40,673 bases of DNA from Acidobacteriaceae bacterium. GTDB taxonomy: Bacteria > Acidobacteriota > Terriglobia > Terriglobales > Acidobacteriaceae. The stretch lies in NCBI GenBank assembly GCA_031296325.1, contig JARLFY010000027.1, positions 1 through 40,673 on the forward strand, in the 5' to 3' direction. The position numbers and the translations under genes were made by a program. Shown here in pieces: positions 9,699 to 16,655 of this stretch (position 1 is its first letter; each line of letters begins with the position of its first letter). The notes under the pieces were generated by a model, which had not been told where the DNA came from, made no database searches, and saw nothing but the letters and a program-made list of their open reading frames with translations.

Positions 9699-10349
9699 AT
9701 GACGACGCAGTACTATTCCGGGCCAACCTATAGCGGCAGATTCATTAGCTTCGTGTTGGCGATGGTTCTGGGCGCGCTTGGGTTCGCACTCTTTATTCAT
9801 CATGCAACGAAGGGCGCGTCGGGCCGCTTCGTAACGCTTATTACGGGTCGTGCGGCCAGTAATGACAACTCTGCTCCAGCGGTGGCGGAGAGGATTCAGC
9901 GGCTCAGTCGTATGGAGACCGTCGTCTACTCGCTGGACGCGGCGGTCGAGGGTGGGCGGATGGTCTCGGCTGACTCCGAGACTCCAACTACGGGACGCAT
10001 GTTGCTGCTGGTTCATGGCGATTCGAGCGCTGGAATCGATCTTGCGCAGCTCAAGCCCGAGGACGTACGCATCGACTCCGTTACGCATGGCATTCACGTC
10101 ACACTGCCGCCCGCGCAGCTCTTCGTCACCACGTTGGACACACGGCGGACGAAGATCATGATTCGCTCTACCGGGCTGCTGGTTCCGTCGAATCAGGCTC
10201 TGGAGGCGGCGACGCGCGCCAAGGCACAGGATCAGATTCAGCAGACCGCGCTGGCCGAGGGGATTCTCGATTCCGCGCGCAAGAACGCACGGGCCAGCGT
10301 CGCCTTGCTGCTCTATTCGCAGGGCTTCGAGCACGTCGACGTCAATTAG
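9699..10349 (+). CDS. DUF4230 domain protein, single membrane anchor
   Basis: The product is 216 residues. A membrane segment (FISFVLAMVLGALGFALFI, about residues 15-33) precedes a domain resembling DUF4230: METVVYSLDAAVEGG, a LLLVHGDSSAGIDLAQLKPEDV segment, the HVTLPPAQLFVTTLD motif, and a C-terminal helix (NARASVALLLYSQGFEHVDV). Members of this family are membrane-anchored proteins of unknown function, common in Firmicutes and Acidobacteria. The ATG at 9699 has GGAG five bases upstream; in-frame ATGs at 9675 and 9678 are possible with a weaker AGGG. It follows the NHL protein by 89 bases in the same direction, with no clear terminator between them, so read-through is possible. Confidence 0.75.
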   Translation: MTTQYYSGPTYSGRFISFVLAMVLGALGFALFIHHATKGASGRFVTLITGRAASNDNSAPAVAERIQRLSRMETVVYSLDAAVEGGRMVSADSETPTTGRMLLLVHGDSSAGIDLAQLKPEDVRIDSVTHGIHVTLPPAQLFVTTLDTRRTKIMIRSTGLLVPSNQALEAATRAKAQDQIQQTALAEGILDSARKNARASVALLLYSQGFEHVDVN

Positions 10350-10438
10350 CCCGTGCAGGGAAGCGGTGACCTTAATAGGTACATGGGGGCGGATCATTTC
10401 GTTCACAATTCCCAAGCCGCTTGCGCTATCATTTTGGC

Positions 10439-10750
10439 ATGAGCTTTCTCACCAGAAATTGCTATTGCAATAGGTCCTCCCGCGATTCCGATCTGGAAGC
10501 GAGCGGAGATGTCAGCGCTTCGCAGGGTGAGCATCTTGATGGCTCCTGCGCGGGGCCGGAGTTTTCTGCGGAATCCAATCTACTGAAGACGGTCGGCTGG
10601 GTCTCGGCTGCATTCGGGGCGGTGGCGATTGGGCTGATCGTTGGTCGGGAGATTCGCCAGCGGTACAAGTTCAACCGGCGCACGCCCTACGATCTGTATG
10701 CCCACTCCGGCGACGAGTTGCCCGACGCGGACTTTCCTGTCGGCATATAA
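10439..10750 (+). CDS. Small membrane protein of unknown function
   Basis: The product is 103 residues. The N-terminal third is Cys- and Ser-rich (NCYCNRSSRDSD) and is followed by one transmembrane segment (VGWVSAAFGAVAIGLIVG, about residues 51-68) and a basic then acidic tail (REIRQRYKFNRRTPYDLYAH). I do not recognise a family. No good Shine-Dalgarno precedes the ATG at 10439; a TTG six codons earlier (10421) keeps the frame. The coding frame, membrane segment and lack of a better overlapping gene support it being real. It lies between the DUF4230 gene and fabD, same strand. Confidence 0.55.
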   Translation: MSFLTRNCYCNRSSRDSDLEASGDVSASQGEHLDGSCAGPEFSAESNLLKTVGWVSAAFGAVAIGLIVGREIRQRYKFNRRTPYDLYAHSGDELPDADFPVGI

Positions 10751-10886
10751 GTAGCGACGCTATGGCGCGGGAGATCTATGTTTACCCGCAGCTTGCTGTT
10801 GACAAGGTTGGATGAGAGTTCGCGGTGAAGTCGGAGAAGATAGCTGCGCACGGCTGATCCGAGGATGAGGCGAGAAATTGGCGCGC

Positions 10887-10904
10887 CGAGGTGTAAATAC
10901 CTCG
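10887..10904. promoter_or_regulatory. Inverted repeat upstream of fabD
   Basis: CGAGGT and ACCTCG are perfect six-base arms around gtaaat, ending 27 bases before the fabD ATG. It could be an operator or a leader hairpin. Nothing identifies a regulator, and no convincing promoter was found in 10751-10931. Confidence 0.3.
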
Positions 10905-10931
10905 TGAATTAATGGCCTCGCCTGAGGTAAC

Positions 10932-11990
10932 ATGATAAAGATGCCTGAAGACTCCGCAATTACATTTCTCTTTCCTGGCCAAGGCTCGCAGTATGTGGGC
11001 ATGGGCCGCGATCTCTACGACCGCTTTCCCACTGCTCGCGCGGTCTTTGACGAGGCCGATGAGGCCCTCGGATTCTCGCTCTCGAAGCTGATCTTCGAGG
11101 GGCCGGAGGATCAACTCAAGCTGACCGAACACACCCAGCCTGCGATCCTGACCGTCTCCACCGCCGCTGCGCGGGTGCTGACCGAGGCGCTGGCTCCGCT
11201 CGGCCTCAAGCCGACTCTGGCCGCTGGCCACTCGCTGGGCGAGTACTCGGCGCACGTCGCTGCCGGAACGCTCAGCTTCGCCGACGCTGTGCGCGCTGTG
11301 CGCCTGCGCGGACGTTATATGCAGGAGGCCGTTCCGGCGGGCGAGGGAGCGATGGCCGCGATTCTCGGCCTCGATCCGGCTTTGGTCGGAGTCATCTGCG
11401 ACCAGGTTGCCGACAAGTTGACGCCCCTGCCCAAGTCGCCTGAGGCGGCCAACTTCGACCCCAAGCTTGCGGTGGTCTCGGCGGCGAACCTCAACTCGCC
11501 CGGACAGACGGTGATCTCGGGAGCCGCGGCCGCTGTGCTGCATGCCGCAGATCTGTGCAAGGAGGCCGGAGCCAAGCGCGCCGTCATCCTGCACGTCTCC
11601 GCACCCTTCCATTGCGCGCTGATGCAGCCCGCGCAGGATCGTCTTGCGCAGGATCTCGCCGCGCTCAAATTCCACAACCCATCGTTCCCGATTGCAGCCA
11701 ACATCGATGCCGCTTTGGTGAAGACCGGAGCGGTCGCCCGCAAGGCTCTCATCGCGCAGGTCACCGGAGCTGTTCGCTGGGTTGAGTGCGTCGAACTGTT
11801 GACGGACCTGGGTACGACTCACTTCATCGAGGTCGGTCCGGGCCGCGTACTCACCGGACTGAAGAAGCAGATTCATGCCAACCCGGACGGAGGCTACGAC
11901 CACCCCACGCACGCGCTGCATGTGGAGGACTCGGCCTCGCTGGACAAGACTCTGGCTGCGTTGTGCGAGCCAGTTGCCGTACTCGCATAG
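10932..11990 (+). CDS. fabD: Malonyl-CoA:acyl-carrier-protein transacylase
   Basis: FabD moves the malonyl group from malonyl-CoA to acyl carrier protein, the entry step of fatty-acid elongation, in the cytoplasm. The 352-residue product carries the family signatures: GQGSQ at 16-20, nucleophile elbow GHSLGE with Ser101, the substrate Arg region RLRGRYMQ, and the catalytic His region HVSAPFH (221-227). Length is slightly above the usual 310-320 owing to a short insertion around LPKSPEAANFDPKLAV. The ATG at 10932 follows GAGGT closely; an ATG three codons later has wider spacing. It stands alone here, without fabH, fabG or acpP beside it. A strong hairpin follows. Confidence 0.95.
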   Translation: MIKMPEDSAITFLFPGQGSQYVGMGRDLYDRFPTARAVFDEADEALGFSLSKLIFEGPEDQLKLTEHTQPAILTVSTAAARVLTEALAPLGLKPTLAAGHSLGEYSAHVAAGTLSFADAVRAVRLRGRYMQEAVPAGEGAMAAILGLDPALVGVICDQVADKLTPLPKSPEAANFDPKLAVVSAANLNSPGQTVISGAAAAVLHAADLCKEAGAKRAVILHVSAPFHCALMQPAQDRLAQDLAALKFHNPSFPIAANIDAALVKTGAVARKALIAQVTGAVRWVECVELLTDLGTTHFIEVGPGRVLTGLKKQIHANPDGGYDHPTHALHVEDSASLDKTLAALCEPVAVLA

Positions 11991-12017
11991 AGAAAATTTC
12001 AGTAAGCATTGAGAAAG

Positions 12018-12062
12018 CTGGCGAGTGGAGGGGCGCAACCCCCAAAGCTCGCCAGTGTTCTT
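12018..12062 (+). terminator. Rho-independent-like terminator after fabD
   Basis: CTGGCGAG (12018-12025) pairs with CTCGCCAG (12048-12055), with an inner GGGG/CCCC stem around cgcaa, followed by tgttctttct. It begins 28 bases after the fabD stop. Confidence 0.65.
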
Positions 12063-12137
12063 TCTGTAATAGAATTAGTGCCAGAATAGGTCGGGATTTC
12101 CGCTCTTGTTTTTAATATTTCGGCGATGGGGTAATGA

Positions 12138-12187
12138 ATCGCGTTGCGAGCAAAATGCGGAGATTCTTCGCTCCGCTCAGAATGACA
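12138..12187. repeat. Dispersed intergenic repeat, module B
   Basis: Fifty bases matching 26666-26715 at 44 of 50 positions by eye (shared cores tgcgag, aaatgcgg, cgctcagaatgaca). The rest of the gap before the peroxiredoxin holds gaataggtcggg near 12084, also seen near 26040. Confidence 0.65.
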
Positions 12188-12248
12188 GCCCTTATTTCTC
12201 TATAGCAATATGAAAACGCTATAGACTCAGAACGCAAGGAGAATGCAG

Positions 12249-12743
12249 ATGCAGGTTGGCGATCTTGTCGAAGACTTTACCCTCCAGAATCAGGATGGGG
12301 TCAGCGTCTCGTTGCATGACTTTGCGGCCAGCCCCGTTGTACTCTTCTTCTTCCCGCGCGCCGATACGCCGGGATGCACGCTGGAGTCGTGTGGCTTTCG
12401 CGACATCTTTGCCAAGTTCAAGAAGGCGGGAATCGTCGTGCTGGGAATCTCGCGCGATACCGTGGCCAAGCAAAAGAAGTTCCAGCAGAAATACGAACTG
12501 CCCTACGACCTGCTGGCCGATCCCGAGATGCATCTCATCAAGCGCTACGACCTGCTCAAAGAGAAGAAGATGTACGGCAAGCCGGTGACCGGAGTCGAGC
12601 GCACGACCTACGTCATCTCGCCGGACGCAGGCTCCGGCCAGCGTCTGCTGCACGTCTTCCCCAAGGTCACACCCGCAGGCCACGCCGAGGCGGTCTTCGA
12701 TCTGCTGAAGTCGAGCAAAGCGGCGTCCGCAGGGAAGAAGTAG
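12249..12743 (+). CDS. bcp: Thioredoxin-dependent peroxiredoxin, Bcp/PrxQ type
   Basis: This enzyme reduces hydrogen peroxide and organic hydroperoxides, being recycled by thioredoxin. The 164-residue product has the AhpC/TSA fold signature FFFPRADTPGCTLESCGFRD: the peroxidatic Cys is residue 43 and a resolving Cys lies five residues later, the same spacing as the two-Cys E. coli Bcp. An ATG at 12243 is only one base from AAGGAG (12236-12241), whereas the ATG at 12249 is seven bases away, so I choose the latter. Only two bases separate its stop from the polysaccharide deacetylase start, so the two are almost certainly one operon. Confidence 0.93.
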   Translation: MQVGDLVEDFTLQNQDGVSVSLHDFAASPVVLFFFPRADTPGCTLESCGFRDIFAKFKKAGIVVLGISRDTVAKQKKFQQKYELPYDLLADPEMHLIKRYDLLKEKKMYGKPVTGVERTTYVISPDAGSGQRLLHVFPKVTPAGHAEAVFDLLKSSKAASAGKK

Positions 12744-12745
12744 TC

Positions 12746-13492
12746 ATGCCGGGAATCATCGCAGAAGTAGCGGCTGCAACGACGGCGCTGGGACTGGCGG
12801 CGGGAGGAATTGCGTATACCTCGCTCTGGCCGACCTCGCAGATCGCTGGTCGTGCGCTGATAGCTGGTACGAACGCCGAGGAGATTGCACTTACCTTCGA
12901 CGATGGGCCGAACGATGCAGCTACTCCGCAGCTTCTTGAGGTGTTGGCGCGACACGGCGTTCATGCGACCTTCTTCAACGTGGGCAACTTCGCGCGGTTG
13001 CGGCCAGATCTCACGCGGCAGGTTCTCGCGGCGGGACACATCGTCGGCAACCATACCATGAGCCATCCCTACCTCTCCACGCAATCGCCGGCGCGGGTGC
13101 GTCAGGAGCTGGCCGACTGCAACGCTCTGCTCGAAGACATCACCGGCGAGGCGGTCAGGTTCTTCCGCCCACCCTTCGGCGCGCGACGTCCCTATGTGAT
13201 GCGCGCGGCGCGTGGACTGGGCCTTACGCCGGTGCTGTGGAACGTCACTGGCCACGACTGGGATCCCATCGGCGTCGCGGGCATTCTCGCCAATCTGGAC
13301 GGCGGCATTGCGCACAATCGGCGACATGGGCAGGGTTCGAACCTTCTGCTGCACGATGGCGGTCATCTGGCCATGGGAATTCCGCGCATGGATACGGTGC
13401 GCGCCGTCGATCAACTGTTGACCGAGCGTCTGCGGCCTTCGGAGACAGCGTCGGCGACGCGTTTCGTTACTGTAGATGTCTGGGCATCTTAG
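12746..13492 (+). CDS. Polysaccharide deacetylase (NodB homology domain), membrane-anchored
   Basis: The product is 248 residues. A hydrophobic N-terminal segment (about 4-27) is an uncleaved anchor or signal. The NodB domain follows with all main motifs: TFDDGP (Asp52, Asp53), NHTMSH (His103, His107), the RPPFGARRP loop, the WDP segment and LLHDGGH near the end. These define a carbohydrate-esterase-4 metal site that removes N-acetyl groups from chitin-, peptidoglycan- or exopolysaccharide-type substrates; the exact substrate cannot be read from the sequence. The ATG at 12746 follows the bcp stop by two bases; an open frame extends upstream inside bcp but is only its shadow. Co-transcription with a peroxiredoxin hints at an envelope-stress unit (inference). 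Confidence 0.9.
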   Translation: MPGIIAEVAAATTALGLAAGGIAYTSLWPTSQIAGRALIAGTNAEEIALTFDDGPNDAATPQLLEVLARHGVHATFFNVGNFARLRPDLTRQVLAAGHIVGNHTMSHPYLSTQSPARVRQELADCNALLEDITGEAVRFFRPPFGARRPYVMRAARGLGLTPVLWNVTGHDWDPIGVAGILANLDGGIAHNRRHGQGSNLLLHDGGHLAMGIPRMDTVRAVDQLLTERLRPSETASATRFVTVDVWAS

Positions 13493-13523
13493 AGCCTTTT
13501 TACTATTGCGATGAGCAACTTTT

Positions 13524-13661
13524 TTGTCATTCCGCTACGCTGCGGAATGACAAGTAATAGACAACGACAACAGCAGCGGCTTGTGGGGCAAACGGTATTT
13601 CTCCCACCCATCGCTGATGAAACCGCGATGGATGGGGCACCCGGCATTACGGTAACCGTAA
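13524..13661. repeat. Composite intergenic repeat, modules A-D-C
   Basis: Module A (13524-13553) is a perfect 12-base inverted repeat, TTGTCATTCCGC and GCGGAATGACAA, around tacgct. Module D follows (acaacgacaacagcagcggc and cggtatt). Module C (about 13602-13645) holds CCATCGC/GCGATGG arms and ends ggatggggcacccgg. A separate perfect palindrome ttacggtaaccgtaa lies at 13647-13661. The A-D-C order recurs at 31.82-31.97 kb. It sits in the convergent gap between the deacetylase and galK. Confidence 0.75.
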
Positions 13662-13681
13662 ATGAACTACAGCCTCTTCAA

Positions 13682-13719
13682 AATAGAACTCTCCCTTGAT
13701 TGCGAGAATCAAGGGAGAG
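13682..13719 (-). terminator. Terminator of the galT-galK unit
   Basis: A perfect 13-base stem: CTCTCCCTTGATT (13689-13701) and AATCAAGGGAGAG (13707-13719) around gcgag. On the minus strand it is followed by ttctatttt. It begins 27 bases past the galK stop; being a perfect stem it may also stop transcripts from the convergent deacetylase. Confidence 0.8.
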
Positions 13720-13746
13720 CGGTGAAGGGAAACGTCGAATGAGCTG

Positions 13747-14931
13747 CTACAGCACGATGGCGTGTGCTCCGTCCGAGGCGCGGCTGGTGTAGATCTCCGC
13801 CTCGATTCCGGTGGCGGACAGATAGCCCTCGCTCATTGCCTTAGTGAAGGCCTCGACGCAGTTGACGTCGACCAGATTGACCGTGCATCCGCCGAATCCA
13901 CCTCCGGTCAGGCGCGCTCCGAAGCAGCCGGGCTGCTTGACGGCCAGCTCGACCAGAATGTCGATCTCCTTGCAAGAGGCCTCGAAGTCGTCGCGCAGGC
14001 TATTGTGAGCCTGCCGCATCAGCTCGCCGAAGAGGGTGAGATCGGAGGCGCTGAAGGCCTCGACGGCCGCCATGACGCGAGCGTTTTCGGTGATGACGTG
14101 GCGGCAGCGCTTGAGCACGACCGGGGACATTTCAGAACCCCATTGTGCGAGGTCGTCCACCGTTGCGTCGCGTAGCGCCTTGATCTCTGAACGATGACTT
14201 TGCAGAATCTCCGTCCCTTTTTCGATCTGCGCGCGACGTGAGTTGTACTCTCCGGCGGCGACCGAGTGCTTCACCATGGAGTTGCAGATGACGATGCGCA
14301 CATTGGACGGAATCGGTGCCAACTTGTACTCCAGCGAGCGGCAATCGATCATTACGGCGTGATCCTGCTGTCCGCAACAGCTGACGAACTGATCCATAAT
14401 GCCGCAGTTTGCTCCGACATAGGCGTTCTCGGCGCGCTGACAGAGCAGAGCAATCTTGCTCAGCGGCAGTTTGACGCCCGTCGCGCCCAGCACGGCAATC
14501 GCGGTGGCAACCTCGATTGAGGCCGACGAACTAAGTCCTGCACCGAGAGGAACATTGCCCGCAATCGTCATCGAGAATCCCTTGTCGATGGCGACGCCCT
14601 GTTCGCGCATCACCCAGAGAACACCCGCCGGGTAATCCGACCAGTGAAGCTCGCGTCCGGCGCGCAGCGTGGCAAAGTTATCGTCCAGCAGCTCTTTCTG
14701 GGACTTGTCGATGCGCTCGTCGTAGTTCACCGAATGGATCAGAATGCGTCCGTCGGTGCGCGGCGAGATGGCGACGACGGTGGCGAAGTCGATCGCCGCC
14801 GGCATCACAAGGCCGTCCGAGTAGTCGGTGTGTTCGCCGATCAGGTTGACGCGTCCGGGAGCGGCATACAGCGCGGCGGGGGCAGAGTAGGAGGCAAGGT
14901 GCAGGGCGGCAATTTCAGCGTGAGTCAGCAT
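13747..14931 (-). CDS. galK: Galactokinase
   Basis: GalK phosphorylates alpha-D-galactose at C1 with ATP, the first committed Leloir step, in the cytoplasm. The 394-residue product has the galactokinase signature GRVNLIGEHTDYSDG (26-40), the GHMP kinase ATP loop PLGAGLSSSAS (128-138), the catalytic-base region GIMDQFVS, and the C-terminal GHMP motif RLTGGGFGGC. Length matches E. coli GalK (382) closely. AAGGAG lies five bases before the ATG. It follows galT by 44 bases in the same direction, forming a galT-galK operon without galE or galM in the window. A strong terminator follows. Confidence 0.96.
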   Translation of the reverse strand: MLTHAEIAALHLASYSAPAALYAAPGRVNLIGEHTDYSDGLVMPAAIDFATVVAISPRTDGRILIHSVNYDERIDKSQKELLDDNFATLRAGRELHWSDYPAGVLWVMREQGVAIDKGFSMTIAGNVPLGAGLSSSASIEVATAIAVLGATGVKLPLSKIALLCQRAENAYVGANCGIMDQFVSCCGQQDHAVMIDCRSLEYKLAPIPSNVRIVICNSMVKHSVAAGEYNSRRAQIEKGTEILQSHRSEIKALRDATVDDLAQWGSEMSPVVLKRCRHVITENARVMAAVEAFSASDLTLFGELMRQAHNSLRDDFEASCKEIDILVELAVKQPGCFGARLTGGGFGGCTVNLVDVNCVEAFTKAMSEGYLSATGIEAEIYTSRASDGAHAIVL

Positions 14932-14975
14932 GAGGCTCCTTGATATTTTCGGAACTGCAATTTTTCTGCACAGAT

Positions 14976-16031
14976 CTATCGGTCGGCGTAGTGAACTTCG
15001 GGCAGGGCGCGAAGTCGGCTTGCGGCGGTCTCTGGGGTCAGGTCGCGCTGGGGCATTCCCAGCATCTCGAAGCCGACCATGAACTTGCGAATCTCCGCCG
15101 AGCGTAGCAGGGGGGGATAGAAGTGTGCGTGGAAGTGCATCGAGTCGTGCGCCGCGCCATCGGTCGGCCTCTGGTGGAAGCCCATGGTGTAGGGGAAGCT
15201 GACCTCGAAGAGGTTGTCGTAGCGCGTGGTTACCGCCTTGAGAATCGCAGCCAGAGCCGTGCGTTCGGCGGCGGTGAGATCGGTAAAGCTACCCAGATGG
15301 CGCTTCGGCAGAACAATGGTCTCGAAGGGCCAGATCGCCCAGTAGGGAACAATGGCGACGAATAGCTCGTTCTCCACTACGATTCGCTCGGCGCGCGCAA
15401 CCTCGGTCGCCACGTAGTCGCAGAGCAGGCAGGAGTGATGCTCGTCCTGGTACGCCTGCTGCGCATCCAACTCGCGCTGCGGATCGTTGGGAACATGCTC
15501 GGTCGCCCAGATCTGGCAGTGCGGATGCGGGTTGCTGGAACCCATCATCGCGCCGCGATTTTCGAAGATCTGTACATGATTGACGTAGGGCAGCTTGCCC
15601 AGCGTGGCGGTCTCGTCGGCCCACGCATCGATCACGGAGGTAATGTCCGGCACATTCATGCGCGCCATGGTCAGCGAGTGGTCGGGATGGAAGCAGATCA
15701 CTCGGCTACAACCGCGCTCCGGCTCTGCCACCAACAGCGGCGAACCACTGTCCTGTGCGGCGGCCGTATTCACCGGCAGAAGCGAGGGAAAGTCATTGTC
15801 GAAGGCGTAGACGCTGGTGTAGCCGGGATTCTTCACCCCGCCGGAACGCGCGTTGGTCGGGCACAGATAGCAGCTCGGATCGTAGGAGAGTCCGGCGCTG
15901 ACGGCCTGCTTGCTGGTCTCCCCCTGCCACGGACGCTGTGTGCGCTGCGGCGAGACGAGAATCCATTCGCGAAGAAGAGGGTTATAGCGGCGGTGCGGAA
16001 CCAGATCGAGCGGTCGTGGTGAGGCGGGCAA
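14976..16031 (-). CDS. galT: Galactose-1-phosphate uridylyltransferase
   Basis: GalT exchanges UMP between UDP-glucose and galactose-1-phosphate, making UDP-galactose and glucose-1-phosphate. The product is 351 residues, near the 348 of E. coli. It shows zinc-type pairs CYLCP and CLLCDY, the active-site NPHPHCQIW with nucleophile His171 (second His of HPH), and a C-terminal HFHAHFYPP. The open frame extends to 16316, but the conserved N-terminus (LDLVPHRRYNPLLREWILVS) begins only near 16015. A TTG at 16031-16029 with AGAGGAG five bases upstream gives a protein of the right length, so I take TTG as the start. It is first gene of galT-galK. Confidence 0.93.
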   Translation of the reverse strand: MPASPRPLDLVPHRRYNPLLREWILVSPQRTQRPWQGETSKQAVSAGLSYDPSCYLCPTNARSGGVKNPGYTSVYAFDNDFPSLLPVNTAAAQDSGSPLLVAEPERGCSRVICFHPDHSLTMARMNVPDITSVIDAWADETATLGKLPYVNHVQIFENRGAMMGSSNPHPHCQIWATEHVPNDPQRELDAQQAYQDEHHSCLLCDYVATEVARAERIVVENELFVAIVPYWAIWPFETIVLPKRHLGSFTDLTAAERTALAAILKAVTTRYDNLFEVSFPYTMGFHQRPTDGAAHDSMHFHAHFYPPLLRSAEIRKFMVGFEMLGMPQRDLTPETAASRLRALPEVHYADR

Positions 16032-16139
16032 GGGATCTCCTCTAAAGATAATTAAAAAGCAACGGCTACCAGTGTATGCGAGAAAGTGTGCGCAGTGTTG
16101 TGATCGCGGTCTCCCAAGGCGAAGAACGGACAGGTTATC

Positions 16140-16160
16140 TGGCGCAAAGCTTATGCGCCA
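16140..16160 (-). terminator. Hairpin just downstream of the DUF427 gene
   Basis: TGGCGCA (16140-16146) and TGCGCCA (16154-16160) are perfect arms around aagctta, starting 11 bases past the stop of the minus-strand DUF427 gene. There is no clear U-run, so termination is only possible. Confidence 0.4.
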
Positions 16161-16171
16161 AGGCCTTTGTC

Positions 16172-16453
16172 CTAGGTTGTGATGTCCACTCCGCGCCAGA
16201 AGGCCACATGATGCTTGATGCTGCGCGCTGTGGGCTTCGGATCGGGGTAATACCAGGCCGCATCCGGGTTCTCCTGCCCATCGATCAGCAACGTATAGTA
16301 CCGCGCCTGCCCCCACGGACTGCTGGAGGTCGTCGAACTGGCCCGGAAGAACTCCCGCTTCACTGATGCGTCGGGAAAGTAAATATTGCCGTCAAACGTC
16401 TCAAAAGTCTCACTCTCGGCGACGGTTTGACCGTTCCATATTGCCTTAGCCAT
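16172..16453 (-). CDS. DUF427 domain protein
   Basis: The product is 93 residues, the usual size of a single DUF427 (NTP_transf_9) domain. Family features: AKAIWNGQTVAESETFETFDGNIYFP at the N-terminus (first strands plus the YFP motif), a SPWGQARYY segment where most members have CPWKG, and the C-terminal AAWYYPDPKPTARSIKHHVAFW. The domain is a small beta-barrel of unknown function despite its database name. I choose the ATG at 16453, where family similarity begins; the frame is open to 16507 but the extra residues are not family-like and no strong Shine-Dalgarno marks either. It is upstream of galT, but a 140-base gap with a hairpin suggests a separate unit. Confidence 0.85.
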   Translation of the reverse strand: MAKAIWNGQTVAESETFETFDGNIYFPDASVKREFFRASSTTSSSPWGQARYYTLLIDGQENPDAAWYYPDPKPTARSIKHHVAFWRGVDITT

Positions 16454-16594
16454 AGAAACTCGCATTCTTTTCAAAAGGATACGACATTGCGGAAGTTTCT
16501 CCCGCACTTCGCCGTGAGCCCTTGGCCCAAGTTGTTACCCCCGCCTTTGTAACAGAAATTACAAAAAAGCGAAAGTTCACCCTTTCGTCGCATC

Positions 16595-16630
16595 ATTAAA
16601 GACAAAGCGGACACCCCGAAGGATGCCCGC
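16595..16630 (-). terminator. Rho-independent terminator of topA
   Basis: On the minus strand, a ten-base-pair stem (plus-strand arms 16607-16616 and 16621-16630, with two G-U pairs) closes a TTCG tetraloop and is followed by tttgtcttt. It starts 26 bases past the topA stop. Confidence 0.8.
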
Positions 16631-16655
16631 AATTACTCCTGCCTTCGACATTCGT

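Noticed and set aside
10799..10827. TTGACA at 10799-10804 as a fabD promoter
   Set aside because: No acceptable -10 hexamer at 16-19 bases; the matching sequence is gcggtg.
10782..12038. 418-codon minus-strand frame covering fabD
   Set aside because: Shadow of fabD, whose motifs are unmistakable; translation is Arg/Gln/Gly-rich without any recognisable domain.
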